A DNA stretch of 51,529 nt from Pseudomonadota bacterium (GTDB taxonomy: Bacteria; Pseudomonadota; Gammaproteobacteria; Steroidobacterales; Steroidobacteraceae). Position numbers and translations under genes: made by a program. This document shows positions 33,787 through 43,220 of the stretch, piece by piece. The notes beneath the pieces were generated by a model. The model ran no database searches, was not told the DNA's origin, and saw only the letters and a program-made list of their open reading frames with translations. Each line of letters starts with the position of its first letter. Position 1 is the stretch's first letter. The stretch is from positions 1 through 51,529 of the forward strand of contig JABBNZ010000019.1 of NCBI GenBank assembly GCA_019352035.1. Direction: 5' to 3'.

Positions 33787-35241
33787 CTAGATCCCGGTGC
33801 AGAGGTATTTCAGCTCGGTGTAGTCGAGAATCCCGTATTTCGAGCCTTCGCGGCCGATGCCGGACTCCTTGACGCCGCCGAAGGGAGCCACTTCGGTGGA
33901 GATGATGCCCGTATTGAGGCCGACGATGCCGTACTCCAGGGCCTCCGCGACCCGCCAGGAGCGCGCCAGGTCGCGCGTGTAGAAGTACGCGGCGAGACCG
34001 AATTCGGTGTCGTTCGCCATGGCGATCGCCTCCGCCTCGGTCTCGAACCGGAACAGGGGCGCCACCGGGCCGAACGTCTCCTCCCTGGAAACCAACATTT
34101 CCGGGGTCACGCCCGTGATCACCGTCGGCTGGAAGAACGTGCCGCCGAGGGCGTGGCGTTTGCCGCCTTGCGCCACGCGCGCGCCCTTCTGCACGGCGTC
34201 GGCGATATGCTGCTCGACCTTGGCGAGCGCCTTGCGGTCGATCAGCGGCCCCTGGTCGGTCGGTCCTTCGAGCCCGTTGCCGATGCGCAGCTTGCCGACG
34301 GCCTCCACCAGCTTGCGCGTGAACGCCTCGTACACCCCGCTCTGCACGAGCAGCCGGTTGGCGCAGACACAGGTCTGGCCGGTGTTGCGATACTTGCTTG
34401 CGATCGCCCCGGCCACGGCGGCGTCGAGGTCCGCATCATCGAACACGATGAAGGGCGCGTTGCCTCCGAGCTCCAGCGACATCTTCTTGAGCGTGCCCGC
34501 GCACTGCGCCATCAGGCGCTTGCCGACCTGCGTCGATCCCGTGAACGTCAGCTTGCGCACGATGGGATTGGAAGTCATCTCCCCGCCGATGGCTGCGGCA
34601 TCGTTGCCGGTCACGATGTTGAGAACGCCGGCTGGAATGCCGGCGCGCGCGGCGAGGTCGGCCATCGCGAGCGCGGAGTAGGGAGTCTGCAGCGCCGGCT
34701 TGCAGACGAACGTGCAGCCGGCCGCGAGAGCGGGGGCGGCCTTGCGGGTGATCATCGCCGCCGGGAAGTTCCAGGGGGTGATGGCCGCCACCACGCCGAT
34801 GGGCTGGCGCAGCACGAGGATGCGCTTGTCGCTCTGGTGGCCCGGGATCACATCGCCATAGAGGCGCTTGGCTTCCTCCCCGAACCACTCGATGAAAGCG
34901 GCGGCGTAGCCGATCTCGCCCTTGGACTCGGCGAGCGGCTTGCCCTGCTCGGCGGTCATCAGCAGGGCGAGATCGTCCTGATTCGTCATCATCAGCTCGT
35001 ACCAGCGCCGCAGGATCACCGCGCGCTCCTTGGCGGTCTTGGCGGCCCAGGCGGGAAAAGCCTTGCCCGCCGCCTCGATGGCGCGGCGCGTCTCGGCCGC
35101 CCCCATGTCGGGGACCGTGCCGATCCGCTCCCCGGTCGCGGGGTTCAGGACCTCGTGCGTCGCGCCGCTTTCGGCGCTCACCCAGGCGCCGTCCACATAA
35201 CCCTGCTGGCGCAGCAGCGCGGTGTCCTTCAATCGCAACAT
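33787..35241 (-). CDS. gabD: NAD(P)-dependent succinate-semialdehyde dehydrogenase type
   Basis: Aldehyde dehydrogenase of 484 residues most like GabD, which oxidises succinate semialdehyde to succinate in GABA breakdown. Visible motifs: PWNFP (156-160), FTGSTQVGKRLM, catalytic base Glu257 in LELGGNAP and nucleophile Cys291 in GQTCVCANR, whose second Cys two places later is typical of this subfamily. Start ATG 35241 overlaps the stop of the dienelactone hydrolase gene (TGATG). No GABA transaminase is in the window, so the exact aldehyde is not certain. Confidence 0.9.
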   Translation of the reverse strand: MLRLKDTALLRQQGYVDGAWVSAESGATHEVLNPATGERIGTVPDMGAAETRRAIEAAGKAFPAWAAKTAKERAVILRRWYELMMTNQDDLALLMTAEQGKPLAESKGEIGYAAAFIEWFGEEAKRLYGDVIPGHQSDKRILVLRQPIGVVAAITPWNFPAAMITRKAAPALAAGCTFVCKPALQTPYSALAMADLAARAGIPAGVLNIVTGNDAAAIGGEMTSNPIVRKLTFTGSTQVGKRLMAQCAGTLKKMSLELGGNAPFIVFDDADLDAAVAGAIASKYRNTGQTCVCANRLLVQSGVYEAFTRKLVEAVGKLRIGNGLEGPTDQGPLIDRKALAKVEQHIADAVQKGARVAQGGKRHALGGTFFQPTVITGVTPEMLVSREETFGPVAPLFRFETEAEAIAMANDTEFGLAAYFYTRDLARSWRVAEALEYGIVGLNTGIISTEVAPFGGVKESGIGREGSKYGILDYTELKYLCTGI

Positions 35242-35948
35242 CAATCGGACTCCTCGTCTTCGCCGTCGGCATCGGTACGCTTCTCGCCGGCCAGCCTGCT
35301 CGCCAGGAAATCGAGCGTGCGGCGGCGGGCGAGCGCCGCGGCCGCCGCGTCGTAGCTCGGCCGCAGATCACAGTTGAAGCCGTGTCCGGCTCCGTCATAA
35401 ACGTAGAAGACGCCCTGAGGATTCGTGGCTTTCAGCCTCTCGACCTGCTCCAGGGGGATGCTCTTGTCGGCGGAGCCGAAGTGATACATGACCGGGCACT
35501 TGGGCGTCTTGGTGGTATCGCGCGGATTGCCGTAATAGACGACCGCGCAGGCAATCGGCAGCTCGCACGCCGCCTGGTAGGAGAGCGCGCCACCCCAGCA
35601 GTAGCCGACCGTGGCGATACGGCCGGAATGCCTGACCACCGCGACGGCCGCGGCCACGTCCTTCATCGTCTGCTCGGGCTTCAGCTGCTGCATGTAGCCG
35701 CGGCCCTCATCCACCTCCGGGCCGCTGTAGCCGAGCTCTATGCCGCGCAGAATGCGGTCGAAGAGGGCCGGCGCGATGGCGGTGTAGCCTTCAGCCGCGA
35801 AGCTGTCGGTCACGGCGCGAATGTGGCGGTTGACGCCGAAGATCTCCTGGAGCACCACTACGGCCCCACGCGGACGGCCCTCCGGGGCCGCGAGATAAGC
35901 CTGGAACTCGTGGCCGTCGCGGGCCATGAGGGTCGTGAAATCACCCAT
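35241..35948 (-). CDS. Dienelactone hydrolase family protein
   Basis: Alpha/beta-hydrolase of 235 residues. The catalytic triad is visible: Cys117 in GYCWGG, Asp161 in GSADKSIP and His189 in GAGHGF, matching carboxymethylenebutenolidase-type enzymes. No signal peptide. It is the first gene of a two-gene operon with gabD, overlapping by one base. The family includes enzymes acting on many small esters, so the substrate is unknown. Confidence 0.92.
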   Translation of the reverse strand: MGDFTTLMARDGHEFQAYLAAPEGRPRGAVVVLQEIFGVNRHIRAVTDSFAAEGYTAIAPALFDRILRGIELGYSGPEVDEGRGYMQQLKPEQTMKDVAAAVAVVRHSGRIATVGYCWGGALSYQAACELPIACAVVYYGNPRDTTKTPKCPVMYHFGSADKSIPLEQVERLKATNPQGVFYVYDGAGHGFNCDLRPSYDAAAAALARRRTLDFLASRLAGEKRTDADGEDEESD

Positions 35949-36137
35949 TGATGAGACCCTTTCGCATGCTGCAGCGGGCCGGACAGGATAACGCCGGCGG
36001 GCGGGGGGCTGCCAGTGGGCGCCGCCCGCGCCGCCGCGCTTGGCCTCGGCGCACGGTGCGGCCCGGGCAATGGTAGCGTAGAGGGAGGGGGGCAGCTCTC
36101 CCGGCCTCGCGCAAGATGCCGCCCCACTGGAGGTCTC

Positions 36138-37424
36138 ATGCTCGTGGGCACAGCAGTGCGGCGTGTCGCCATCGTGGGTGGCGTGCGCATTCCGTTCGCG
36201 AGAGCGCATACGGCGTACGCGGCCGTCGGCAATCAGGACATGCTGACAGCGGTCTTCCGCGCGCTGGTCGAGCGCTTCGATCTGGCCGGAGTGCGCCTGG
36301 GCGACGTCGCCGCCGGCGCGGTCATCAAGCATCCGCGGGATTACAACCTCACCCGGGAGTGCGTGCTCTCCTGCGGCCTCGATCCGGGCACGGCCGGCCT
36401 CGACCTGCAGCGCGCCTGCGGTACGAGTCTCGAGGCCGCGATCATGATGGCCAACAAGATCGCCCTCGGCCAGATCGACTGCGGCATCGCGGGCGGGGTG
36501 GATACGATCAGCGACCCTCCGGTGGCTTATCCGCGCGACTATCAGCGGCTGTTGCTCGCGAGCGCGCGCGGCAAGAGCCTGAGGGCGCGCCTGACGCCGT
36601 GGCTGGGGCTGCGCATGCGCCACTTCAAGCCCGTCCTGCCCGCCGTGGTGGAGCCGCGCACGGGATTGTCCATGGGCCAGAGTGCCGAGCTCATGGCGCA
36701 GCGCTGGCGCATCAGCCGCGCGGACCAGGACGGCCTCGCCTACGAGAGCCACATGAGGGCCGCGGCCGCATGGCGCGCAGGCTTCTACGACGACCTGGTG
36801 GTGCCCTGTCTGGGGCTGCGCACCGACAACAACATCCGTGCCGACACTTCGCTCGAGAAGCTTTCGCGGCTCCGCCCGAGCTTCGATCCGCGCGATGGCA
36901 CTCTCACGGCGGGCAACAGCACGCCGATGACGGACGGGGCGAGCGCGGTGCTGTTGGCATCCGAGGAGTGGGCGGCGCGCCGGAAGCTTCCCGTGCTCGC
37001 CTGGCTTCGCTACGGCAAGGTCTGGGCCGTCGACTTCGCGAGCGGCAAGGATGGACTGCTCATGGCGCCGGCGTACGCGGTGCCGGCGATGCTGCACGAT
37101 GCCGGGCTCACGCTGCAGGATTTCGACTACTACGAGATCCACGAAGCGTTCGCCGCGCAGGTACTGTGCACCCTGGCCGCCTGGCACTCGCCGGCGTTCT
37201 GCCGCGAGGCGTTGGGCCTCGCCGCGCCGCTCGGGGCGATCGACCTCGGCCGCCTCAACGTCAAGGGCGGCAGCGTCGCCATCGGCCACCCGTTCGCCGC
37301 CACCGGTACGCGCATCCTCGCCACCCTCGCGAAATTGCTCGCCGGCGACGCTGGCGCGAAGCGGGGATTGATCTCCATATGCACCGCGGGTGGGATGGGC
37401 GTCACGGCCATCGTGGAGCGTTGA
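36138..37424 (+). CDS. fadI: FadI-like acetyl-CoA acyltransferase (thiolase)
   Basis: Thiolase of 428 residues, probably 3-ketoacyl-CoA thiolase. Active-site features: Cys94 in QRACGTSLEA, HEAFA (about 335), GGSVAIGHPFAATG (about 379-390) and Cys at about 415 in ICTAGGMG. The CGT/HEAFA pattern fits FadI rather than FadA. GGAGG at 36129-36133 precedes ATG 36138. The partner FadJ is not in the window. A short gene-free stretch (35949-36137) before it holds its promoter region and no other gene. Confidence 0.9.
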   Translation: MLVGTAVRRVAIVGGVRIPFARAHTAYAAVGNQDMLTAVFRALVERFDLAGVRLGDVAAGAVIKHPRDYNLTRECVLSCGLDPGTAGLDLQRACGTSLEAAIMMANKIALGQIDCGIAGGVDTISDPPVAYPRDYQRLLLASARGKSLRARLTPWLGLRMRHFKPVLPAVVEPRTGLSMGQSAELMAQRWRISRADQDGLAYESHMRAAAAWRAGFYDDLVVPCLGLRTDNNIRADTSLEKLSRLRPSFDPRDGTLTAGNSTPMTDGASAVLLASEEWAARRKLPVLAWLRYGKVWAVDFASGKDGLLMAPAYAVPAMLHDAGLTLQDFDYYEIHEAFAAQVLCTLAAWHSPAFCREALGLAAPLGAIDLGRLNVKGGSVAIGHPFAATGTRILATLAKLLAGDAGAKRGLISICTAGGMGVTAIVER

Positions 37425-37451
37425 GGCAATCCCCGGCGCGAGGGCTATACT
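37421..37451 (+). promoter_or_regulatory. Possible promoter for the cNMP-patatin gene
   Basis: TTGAGG at 37421-37426, overlapping the thiolase stop, and a good TATACT at 37446-37451, 19 bases apart. The gene could thus have its own promoter besides read-through from fadI. Confidence 0.4.
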
Positions 37452-37488
37452 GACCGTCAAACAACAGGGGGCGCACCGAAAAGGTGCG

Positions 37489-39303
37489 ATGAGAGAGTCT
37501 CGAATGGACGGCAATCCTTTCGAAGAGACTGCGACGCTGCGCTCAGACGTGGGCGCCCTGCTCGGGGAAATGCCGCTTTTCAGCGGCCTCGATCCCGGGT
37601 TGCTGCGCGAGATCGCCTCGGTCGCCGAATGGCTGTCGCTGCCGGGCGGTGCCAAGCTGTTCTCGGCCGGCGATCCGCCCGATGCGCTGTACACCGTGCT
37701 GAGCGGCTGTCTCGGGGCCTTTTCCCCCGATCCCATCCGGCGGCGTTTCATCGCGCGCATCTCGGCGGGCGAGATGGTGGGCGAGATGGGCCTGATCTCC
37801 GGGCGGCCGCGCAGCGCCGATGTCGTGGCGCTGCGCGATACGGAGCTCGCGCGCATCTCGGCCAAGGCATTCAACGAGGTGCTCCGAGGGCAGCCGGAGG
37901 CGATGCTGCGCATCGCGCGCCTCACCGTCGACCGCCTGGCGCAGTCCCAGTCGCCGATCGCCGCGGCTCACAACCGCGGCGCCTGTACCTTCACCGTTCT
38001 GCCGCAGAGCATGGAGGTCGATTTCGGCGGCTTCGCGAGCCGACTGGTGAAGGCGCTCTCGGAGCTGGGACGCGCCGAGCTCGTCTGGAGCGTGCGCGCC
38101 AAGACGCACACCAGCCAGTGGTTCAACAACATCGAGGCCGCCAACGACTACGTCGTGTATGTCGCCGACCCGACCCCGGACCGCTGGACCAAGCTCTGTG
38201 TGCGCCAGGCCGATGCGCTGCTGCTGCTCGCGCGCGCGGAGAGCCCGGCGGGCAGCTGGGCGGCGTTGCGCTGGCCGCACGATCACAGCATGGCCCCGCA
38301 GCGCTCGGAGCTGGTCCTGCTGCACGACAGCGCGCTCGAGACCGGCGCCGCGGCCCGCTGGCTGGCGGAGCTGCCGGAGGTGCCCCATCATCATGTGCAG
38401 CATCCAGGGGACTACTCGCGTCTCGCGCGGGTGTTGACGGGCAGGGGTGTCGGCCTCGTCCTGTCGGGGGGCGGCGCCCGCGGCTTCGCGCACATCGGAG
38501 TGGTCAAGGCGTTGCGCGAGGCCGGCGTTGCGGTGGACCTCGTGGGCGGCACCAGCATGGGCGCCATCCTCGGCGCCGGCGTCGCGCTGCGATGGAGCAT
38601 CGATGAGCTGACGGAGCGCTTCCGGCGCGCGTTCGTCGACGCCAGGCCGCTTCGGGACTACACGCTGCCCCTCGTGTCACTCGTCTCCGGCCGCAAGGTG
38701 AGCACACGCCTCTACGATGCGTTCGGCGATCTTTCGATCGAGGATCTGCCGCTCGATTTCTTCTGTGTCTCCTCCAACCTCACCACCGGCCAGACCATGG
38801 TGCACCGCCGCGGAACGCTGTGGCGCTGGCTGCGGGCCTCCGTCGCCGTTCCGGGCGTCCTGCCGCCCGTCCTGCATCAGGGCGAGGTGTTGGTCGATGG
38901 CGGCGCGATGAACAATCTGCCGGTCGATGCGATGCGCGAGCTCGGCCGCGGCCCGGTGATCGGCTGTGACGTCGGCGCGGACAGGGCCTTCACCGCGCGC
39001 AGTGACGAGATCGACGTCCCGTTGCCCTGGCAGCTCATGCGCTGGATCCGGATCCGGCGCCGATGCCCCACCATTTTTCAAATCCTCTGGCGCGCCGGCA
39101 TGGTCAACAGCGCCGCGAGCACCGTCGCGCACCGCGCCCAGTCGGACCTGATCCTCCAGCCCCCGCTGGCCGAGGTCGACATGCTCAACTGGGCGGCCTT
39201 CGACCGCGCCATCCAGTCCGGCTACGAATACACCGTCAGGAAGCTGGAAGAGCTGCCGGCGGGCTCGCCGGTCTTCACTTCAGCGGGAGTCGTGCGGGCG
39301 TAA
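37489..39303 (+). CDS. Cyclic-nucleotide-binding patatin-like phospholipase
   Basis: A 604-residue protein similar to the catalytic end of neuropathy target esterase. A cyclic-nucleotide-binding domain (about 22-140) comes first, then a middle region, then a patatin domain (about 322-540) with the oxyanion motif GGGARG (about 326), nucleophile Ser355 in GTSMG and catalytic Asp470 in VDGGAMNNLP. It should hydrolyse phospholipid or lysophospholipid esters, perhaps gated by a nucleotide. ATG 37489 has AAAAGG upstream; ATG 37504 is equally possible. No signal peptide or membrane helix is evident. Confidence 0.9.
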   Translation: MRESRMDGNPFEETATLRSDVGALLGEMPLFSGLDPGLLREIASVAEWLSLPGGAKLFSAGDPPDALYTVLSGCLGAFSPDPIRRRFIARISAGEMVGEMGLISGRPRSADVVALRDTELARISAKAFNEVLRGQPEAMLRIARLTVDRLAQSQSPIAAAHNRGACTFTVLPQSMEVDFGGFASRLVKALSELGRAELVWSVRAKTHTSQWFNNIEAANDYVVYVADPTPDRWTKLCVRQADALLLLARAESPAGSWAALRWPHDHSMAPQRSELVLLHDSALETGAAARWLAELPEVPHHHVQHPGDYSRLARVLTGRGVGLVLSGGGARGFAHIGVVKALREAGVAVDLVGGTSMGAILGAGVALRWSIDELTERFRRAFVDARPLRDYTLPLVSLVSGRKVSTRLYDAFGDLSIEDLPLDFFCVSSNLTTGQTMVHRRGTLWRWLRASVAVPGVLPPVLHQGEVLVDGGAMNNLPVDAMRELGRGPVIGCDVGADRAFTARSDEIDVPLPWQLMRWIRIRRRCPTIFQILWRAGMVNSAASTVAHRAQSDLILQPPLAEVDMLNWAAFDRAIQSGYEYTVRKLEELPAGSPVFTSAGVVRA

Positions 39304-39417
39304 GACGCAGGTCCGGTGACAACACCCCCCGGATCATGGTCGACCGGCTATGCTGACAGTGCCTCGCCCAGTGGCGCGAGCGCACGCGGAGGCAAGCCTT
39401 TTCCCCTGCCGCCGCGG

Positions 39418-40899
39418 TCATGGCTCAGGAAGTTTCGCGGTCCGGCCGAAAGCCGCGGCGGCGAGCGCGCCCCGGGCGCCGATGCGGTCGTAGGCCTCGC
39501 CCAGCGGGCGCGTGAATCGCGGCTCGTGCGCCAGCGCGGCCGGAAAGACACCGGGCAGGGCGAAGAACGGCGTCAGATCGTGACTCGCGGCGCCGGTGAG
39601 TTGCCGGCCCAGCGCCGCCAGCGGGACGGACAGGGGATCGACGATGTCGATGCCGTCCCGGGCCCGCGCGCGAATGAAATGCATCCATGCGGCGACCGGC
39701 ACCGTCAAACGTGTCAGCGGCCGTCCGGCGCGCAGCGCATCCGCGATCGTGCCGAGGATCCGGATCGGCAGCTTCAGCGACCCGTCCCAGGCGATCTGCG
39801 CGAGCGGGTGCCGCAGGGCCGGGTTCGCGAACCGGTTGAGAACCGACAGGCGGTAGGCCGCCAGGGCGCCCGACGGCAGCGCGGTCAGCGTCGGCTCGAT
39901 GTCCTGCGCCATCAGACGCTCGAGGAAGGCCCGCAACGGCGGCTGCGCCATGGCCTCGGCGACGCTCTCGAGACCGGCGAGCAGTCCCAGGTAGGCGAGG
40001 GTGGAGTGCGCGCCATTCAACATGCGCAGCTTCGCACGCTCGTACGCCGTCACGTCGCGGCTCACCGTGATGCCGACCGACGCCCAGTCCGGCTGGGCGG
40101 CAAAGTCGACCTCTTCCACCACCCATTGGACGAATCGCTCGCGCTGGACCGGCCAGGCGTCCTCGAGGCCGGTCGCCCGTGCGACGCGCTCCCGCAGCGC
40201 CGGGTCGCTGGCGGGAGTGATGCTGTCGACCATGGTGCGCGGAAATCGCGCCGCCTCCTCGATCCACGCGGCGAGCGCGGCATCCCGCTGCTGCGCAAAA
40301 TCCAACACGGCGCGCCGAAGCGTCGGTCCGTTGTCGGACAGATTGTCGCAGGAGATAGTCAGGTACGGTGCGAGCCCGCGCTCGCGCCGCAGCTCCAGGC
40401 CGCGCACCAGCCAGCCGATGAGGCTGCGCGGCGCATCGGGATGGCTCAGGTCGTGGACGATGTCGGGATGGGCGAGGTCGAGCCTCCCGGCGCCCTCGAG
40501 ACAGTAGCCCTTCTCCGTCACCGTCAGGGTGACCACCGAGGTATCGGGATCGCAGAGACGGCTGCTCACCGCGGCGGGGCTCTCGGCCGCCACCAGCAGC
40601 TCGCGGAGGGCGCCGATGACGCGCATCGTCGGGGCCTCCTCGAGCTCCACCAGGGTGTAGAGGCCGTCCTGCGGCGCGAGCGCGTCGCGGAGCGAGGCCG
40701 TCTTGAGTGAGACGGCGCAGATCGCGCGCGCCGCGTCCTTCTCCAGCAGGCGGTCGAAGTAGAACGCCTGGTGCGCCCGATGAAACGCCCCCGGCCCGAA
40801 GTGCACCGTGCCGATGCGTGTCTGCGAGCGGACATAGTCCGGCCGCAGGAGCCGTTGCGAGCCGCGCTCCAGGGTGCGCTCGCTGAGGCGCCGGCTCAC
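39418..40899 (-). CDS. Mannitol dehydrogenase family protein
   Basis: A 493-residue polyol dehydrogenase of the long-chain mannitol 2-dehydrogenase / fructuronate reductase group. The NAD-binding segment is TVHFGPGAFHRAHQAFY (31-47); the substrate domain carries VDSITPASDP, the WVVEEVDFAA segment and the catalytic KLRMLNGAHSTLAYLG. The length favours mannitol 2-dehydrogenase (fructose/mannitol), but fructuronate reductase cannot be excluded. The GTG start at 40899 overlaps the stop of the upstream 40-codon remnant (GTGA), implying coupled translation. Confidence 0.88.
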   Translation of the reverse strand: MSRRLSERTLERGSQRLLRPDYVRSQTRIGTVHFGPGAFHRAHQAFYFDRLLEKDAARAICAVSLKTASLRDALAPQDGLYTLVELEEAPTMRVIGALRELLVAAESPAAVSSRLCDPDTSVVTLTVTEKGYCLEGAGRLDLAHPDIVHDLSHPDAPRSLIGWLVRGLELRRERGLAPYLTISCDNLSDNGPTLRRAVLDFAQQRDAALAAWIEEAARFPRTMVDSITPASDPALRERVARATGLEDAWPVQRERFVQWVVEEVDFAAQPDWASVGITVSRDVTAYERAKLRMLNGAHSTLAYLGLLAGLESVAEAMAQPPLRAFLERLMAQDIEPTLTALPSGALAAYRLSVLNRFANPALRHPLAQIAWDGSLKLPIRILGTIADALRAGRPLTRLTVPVAAWMHFIRARARDGIDIVDPLSVPLAALGRQLTGAASHDLTPFFALPGVFPAALAHEPRFTRPLGEAYDRIGARGALAAAAFGRTAKLPEP

Positions 40900-41018
40900 T
40901 GCGCGCCGTCTTTCTCCATCATCCGTTTGAAGGCGGGGCGGCCGGTGATTCTCGCGGTGTAGTCCTTGAAGCTGGATCTGGTCTTCGGAGCATGAAACAG
41001 CGTCAGCATGACGGGCAT
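40896..41018 (-). pseudogene. Internally deleted glutathione S-transferase remnant
   Basis: A 40-codon open frame whose first part, MLTLFHAPKTRSS, is the start of a glutathione S-transferase and whose second part, KDYTARITGRPAFKRMMEKDG, is the C-terminal end of the same family. The roughly 160 residues between are missing, so a single in-frame deletion explains it. AGGAG lies just upstream of the first ATG and 9 bases before the ATG of MLTLFHAP (41009). The stop overlaps the dehydrogenase GTG, so the remnant may survive as a leader that delivers ribosomes. Confidence 0.75.
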
Positions 41019-41164
41019 CTCCTGGTGTTGGCAAGCAATTGTAGTCCACGCCCCGCACCGCAGCCAGCTCGACCGCGAGCGGCCGCGCCGCGCCGACGGC
41101 GTGGCGCCGCTGCCCTTCGATCAGGCAGACTAGTGGCCCCAACCTGACTCCACCGGGAGAGCCG

Positions 41165-42703
41165 ATGACGCTGCGTGGGTATTGCAAGGCAATGGCGCTG
41201 TCGGCCGCGCTGGTGTCCAGCGCGTTGCCCCCGATGCGGGCCGAAGCGCAGTCCTCGGCGCCGCCTCCGGTTCGCATCGTCGTCGATGGCAATGCCCCCG
41301 CTCATCCCTTTCCCCACTTCTGGGAGCAAATGCTCGGTTCGGGACGCGCCATCCTCTCGTTGCGCGCCAGCTACCGCCGTGACCTGCGCAAGGTCAAGCG
41401 CGTCACCGACTTCCGCCTCGTGCGGTTCCACGGCATCTTCGATCGGGGCGTCGGGCTCTACACCGTCGACTCGAAGGGCCGGCCGCACTACAACTTCACG
41501 TACGTCGATCAGATCTACGACGGCCTGCTCCGCCAGGGGGTGCGCCCGTTCGTGGAGCTCAGCTTCATGCCGCCTGAGATGGCCTCGCGCCAGCAGCGCA
41601 TGGGCTTCTGGTACGCGCCCGTAGTCGCGCCGCCCAAGCGCTGGAAGCTGTGGCGCGCGCTCATCGATCGCTTTGCGCAGCACCTCGTGGCCCGATACGG
41701 AATCGACGAGGTCTCGCGCTGGTACTTCGAGGTCTGGAACGAGCCGAACGGCTCATTCTGGGGCGGTGACCCACATCAGGCGACGTACTTCCATCTTTAT
41801 GACGTGACGGCGCGTGCGTTGAAGAGCGTCAGCCCACGGTTGCGGGTCGGCGGCCCGTCAACGGCGCAGGCGGCCTGGGTAACGGCCTTCATCCGGCACT
41901 GCGCCACGCATCACGTCCCTGTGGATTTCGTCTCGACCCACGTCTACGGCGATGACTCCGCCGAGAACGTGTTCCATCGGCACGAGACGATAAGCCGGCG
42001 CAACATGGTCATCCGCGCGGTGCAAAAGGTTCACCGGGAGGTCGTGGCATCGCCCCTGCCGGCGCTTCCCATCATCTTCAGCGAGTTCAACGCCACCTAC
42101 ACCGGCACGGAGATCGACGTCACCGATTCGCCCTACATCGGGCCGTGGCTCGCCAACACGATCCGCGCCTGCGACGGGCTGGTGCACCTGATGTCGTACT
42201 GGACCTTCTCAGACGTGTTCGAGGAGGGCGGCGTGCCGAGGAGTCCGTTCCACGGCGGCTTCGGGCTGATCGCGGCGGGCGGCATTCCGAAGGCCTCGTT
42301 CAACGACTTCAAATTGCTGCATCTGCTCGGCAACGAGCGGCTGGCGCAGTCCTCCGACTCCGTACTGGTCACGCGCCGCGCCGACGGCACGCTGGCCATC
42401 GCCGTCTGGAATTACGCGCGGCCGGGGCCCGGCGGCGCAACGAAGACCTACCAGCTCGACTTGCGCAATGTCCCGGGGGCGCATCGTGCCTACATCTGGC
42501 GAGTCGATCGGGACCACGGCTCCGCGCTCACGGCCTGGGAGGCCATGGGTGAGCCGAGATTCCCGACCTTCGAGCAGCATCGCATTCTGCTGCAGGCCGC
42601 CCGGCTGCCGTCTCCCGACATCGAGACCCTGGCGGCCGCCGACCCGCGGCTCACCTTGCGGCTGCGCCCGCACGCCCTCGCGCTGGTGGAGCTCGTCCAC
42701 TGA
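41165..42703 (+). CDS. Secreted glycoside hydrolase, GH39 (beta-xylosidase-like)
   Basis: A 512-residue protein with signal peptide (about 1-28) and a GH39-type TIM barrel followed by a beta-sandwich. The acid/base Glu193 lies in EVWNEPNG and the nucleophile Glu307 in IIFSEFNA, both typical of retaining clan-A enzymes. The family includes beta-xylosidases, alpha-iduronidases and others, so the sugar is not certain. It stands alone between convergent and divergent genes; the nearby mannitol-dehydrogenase-type gene is the only other sugar enzyme. Confidence 0.88.
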   Translation: MTLRGYCKAMALSAALVSSALPPMRAEAQSSAPPPVRIVVDGNAPAHPFPHFWEQMLGSGRAILSLRASYRRDLRKVKRVTDFRLVRFHGIFDRGVGLYTVDSKGRPHYNFTYVDQIYDGLLRQGVRPFVELSFMPPEMASRQQRMGFWYAPVVAPPKRWKLWRALIDRFAQHLVARYGIDEVSRWYFEVWNEPNGSFWGGDPHQATYFHLYDVTARALKSVSPRLRVGGPSTAQAAWVTAFIRHCATHHVPVDFVSTHVYGDDSAENVFHRHETISRRNMVIRAVQKVHREVVASPLPALPIIFSEFNATYTGTEIDVTDSPYIGPWLANTIRACDGLVHLMSYWTFSDVFEEGGVPRSPFHGGFGLIAAGGIPKASFNDFKLLHLLGNERLAQSSDSVLVTRRADGTLAIAVWNYARPGPGGATKTYQLDLRNVPGAHRAYIWRVDRDHGSALTAWEAMGEPRFPTFEQHRILLQAARLPSPDIETLAAADPRLTLRLRPHALALVELVH

Positions 42704-42760
42704 CTGCCTGAGGCGGCGCGGGGGTCGCTGACTCCGAACCCTCGCTGCCTCCCCGGTGAG

Positions 42761-43120
42761 TCAGTCGTGGGACCTTCCGGTCCGCGGTTGCTCGCGGATC
42801 GGGCGGATGGGCCGGACCTCCACGCAGCCCACCGCCGCCGGCGGAATCCGCGCGGCGATCTGGATGGCCTCGTTCAGATCTCGCGCCTCGATCAGGTAAA
42901 AGCCGGCGAGCTGCTCCTTGGTTTCGGCGAACGGGCCGTCGGTGACCGACACCCGCCCGTTGCGCACGCGCACCGTGGTCGCGGTGGCCACCGGCTCCAG
43001 CGCTTCCGAGGCGATGCACTGTCCGCCTGCGCGCAGCTCGGCGTCGCAGGCCAGGCACTTGTGATCATCCATCTCCCCGATCTTCCGCTCCTCGCCATAG
43101 ACCAGACACAGGTATTTCAT
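42761..43120 (-). CDS. YCII/DGPF-domain protein, partner of ECF42 sigma factor
   Basis: A 119-residue YCII-fold protein with the family start MKYLCLVYGEE and the DGPF motif in VTDGPFAETKEQLAGFYLIEARDLNEA. DGPF proteins are regularly encoded beside ECF42 sigma factors and are thought to be part of their regulon rather than anti-sigma factors. ATG 43120 has a GGGGG-like ribosome site; an upstream in-frame start is less likely. The sigma gene lies 100 bases upstream in the same direction. Confidence 0.92.
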   Translation of the reverse strand: MKYLCLVYGEERKIGEMDDHKCLACDAELRAGGQCIASEALEPVATATTVRVRNGRVSVTDGPFAETKEQLAGFYLIEARDLNEAIQIAARIPPAAVGCVEVRPIRPIREQPRTGRSHD

Positions 43121-43220
43121 CGACAAGCCCCCGCTCTCGAAGTCCGAATGGAGCATCGCTCCCACACGGTAGCCGAACCAGGATGACCGGAATCGACACG
43201 AAGCCGGCGGCCCGCGGGAG

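Noticed and set aside
35949-36137. Small gene between the dienelactone hydrolase and thiolase genes
   Set aside because: Open frames there are GC-driven and have no ribosome site or family similarity; best read as a divergent promoter region.
39418-41292. A 624-residue dehydrogenase with a long N-terminal extension
   Set aside because: The extension is antisense to the glycosidase signal-peptide region and out of frame with the GST remnant; the GTG at 40899 gives the normal length.
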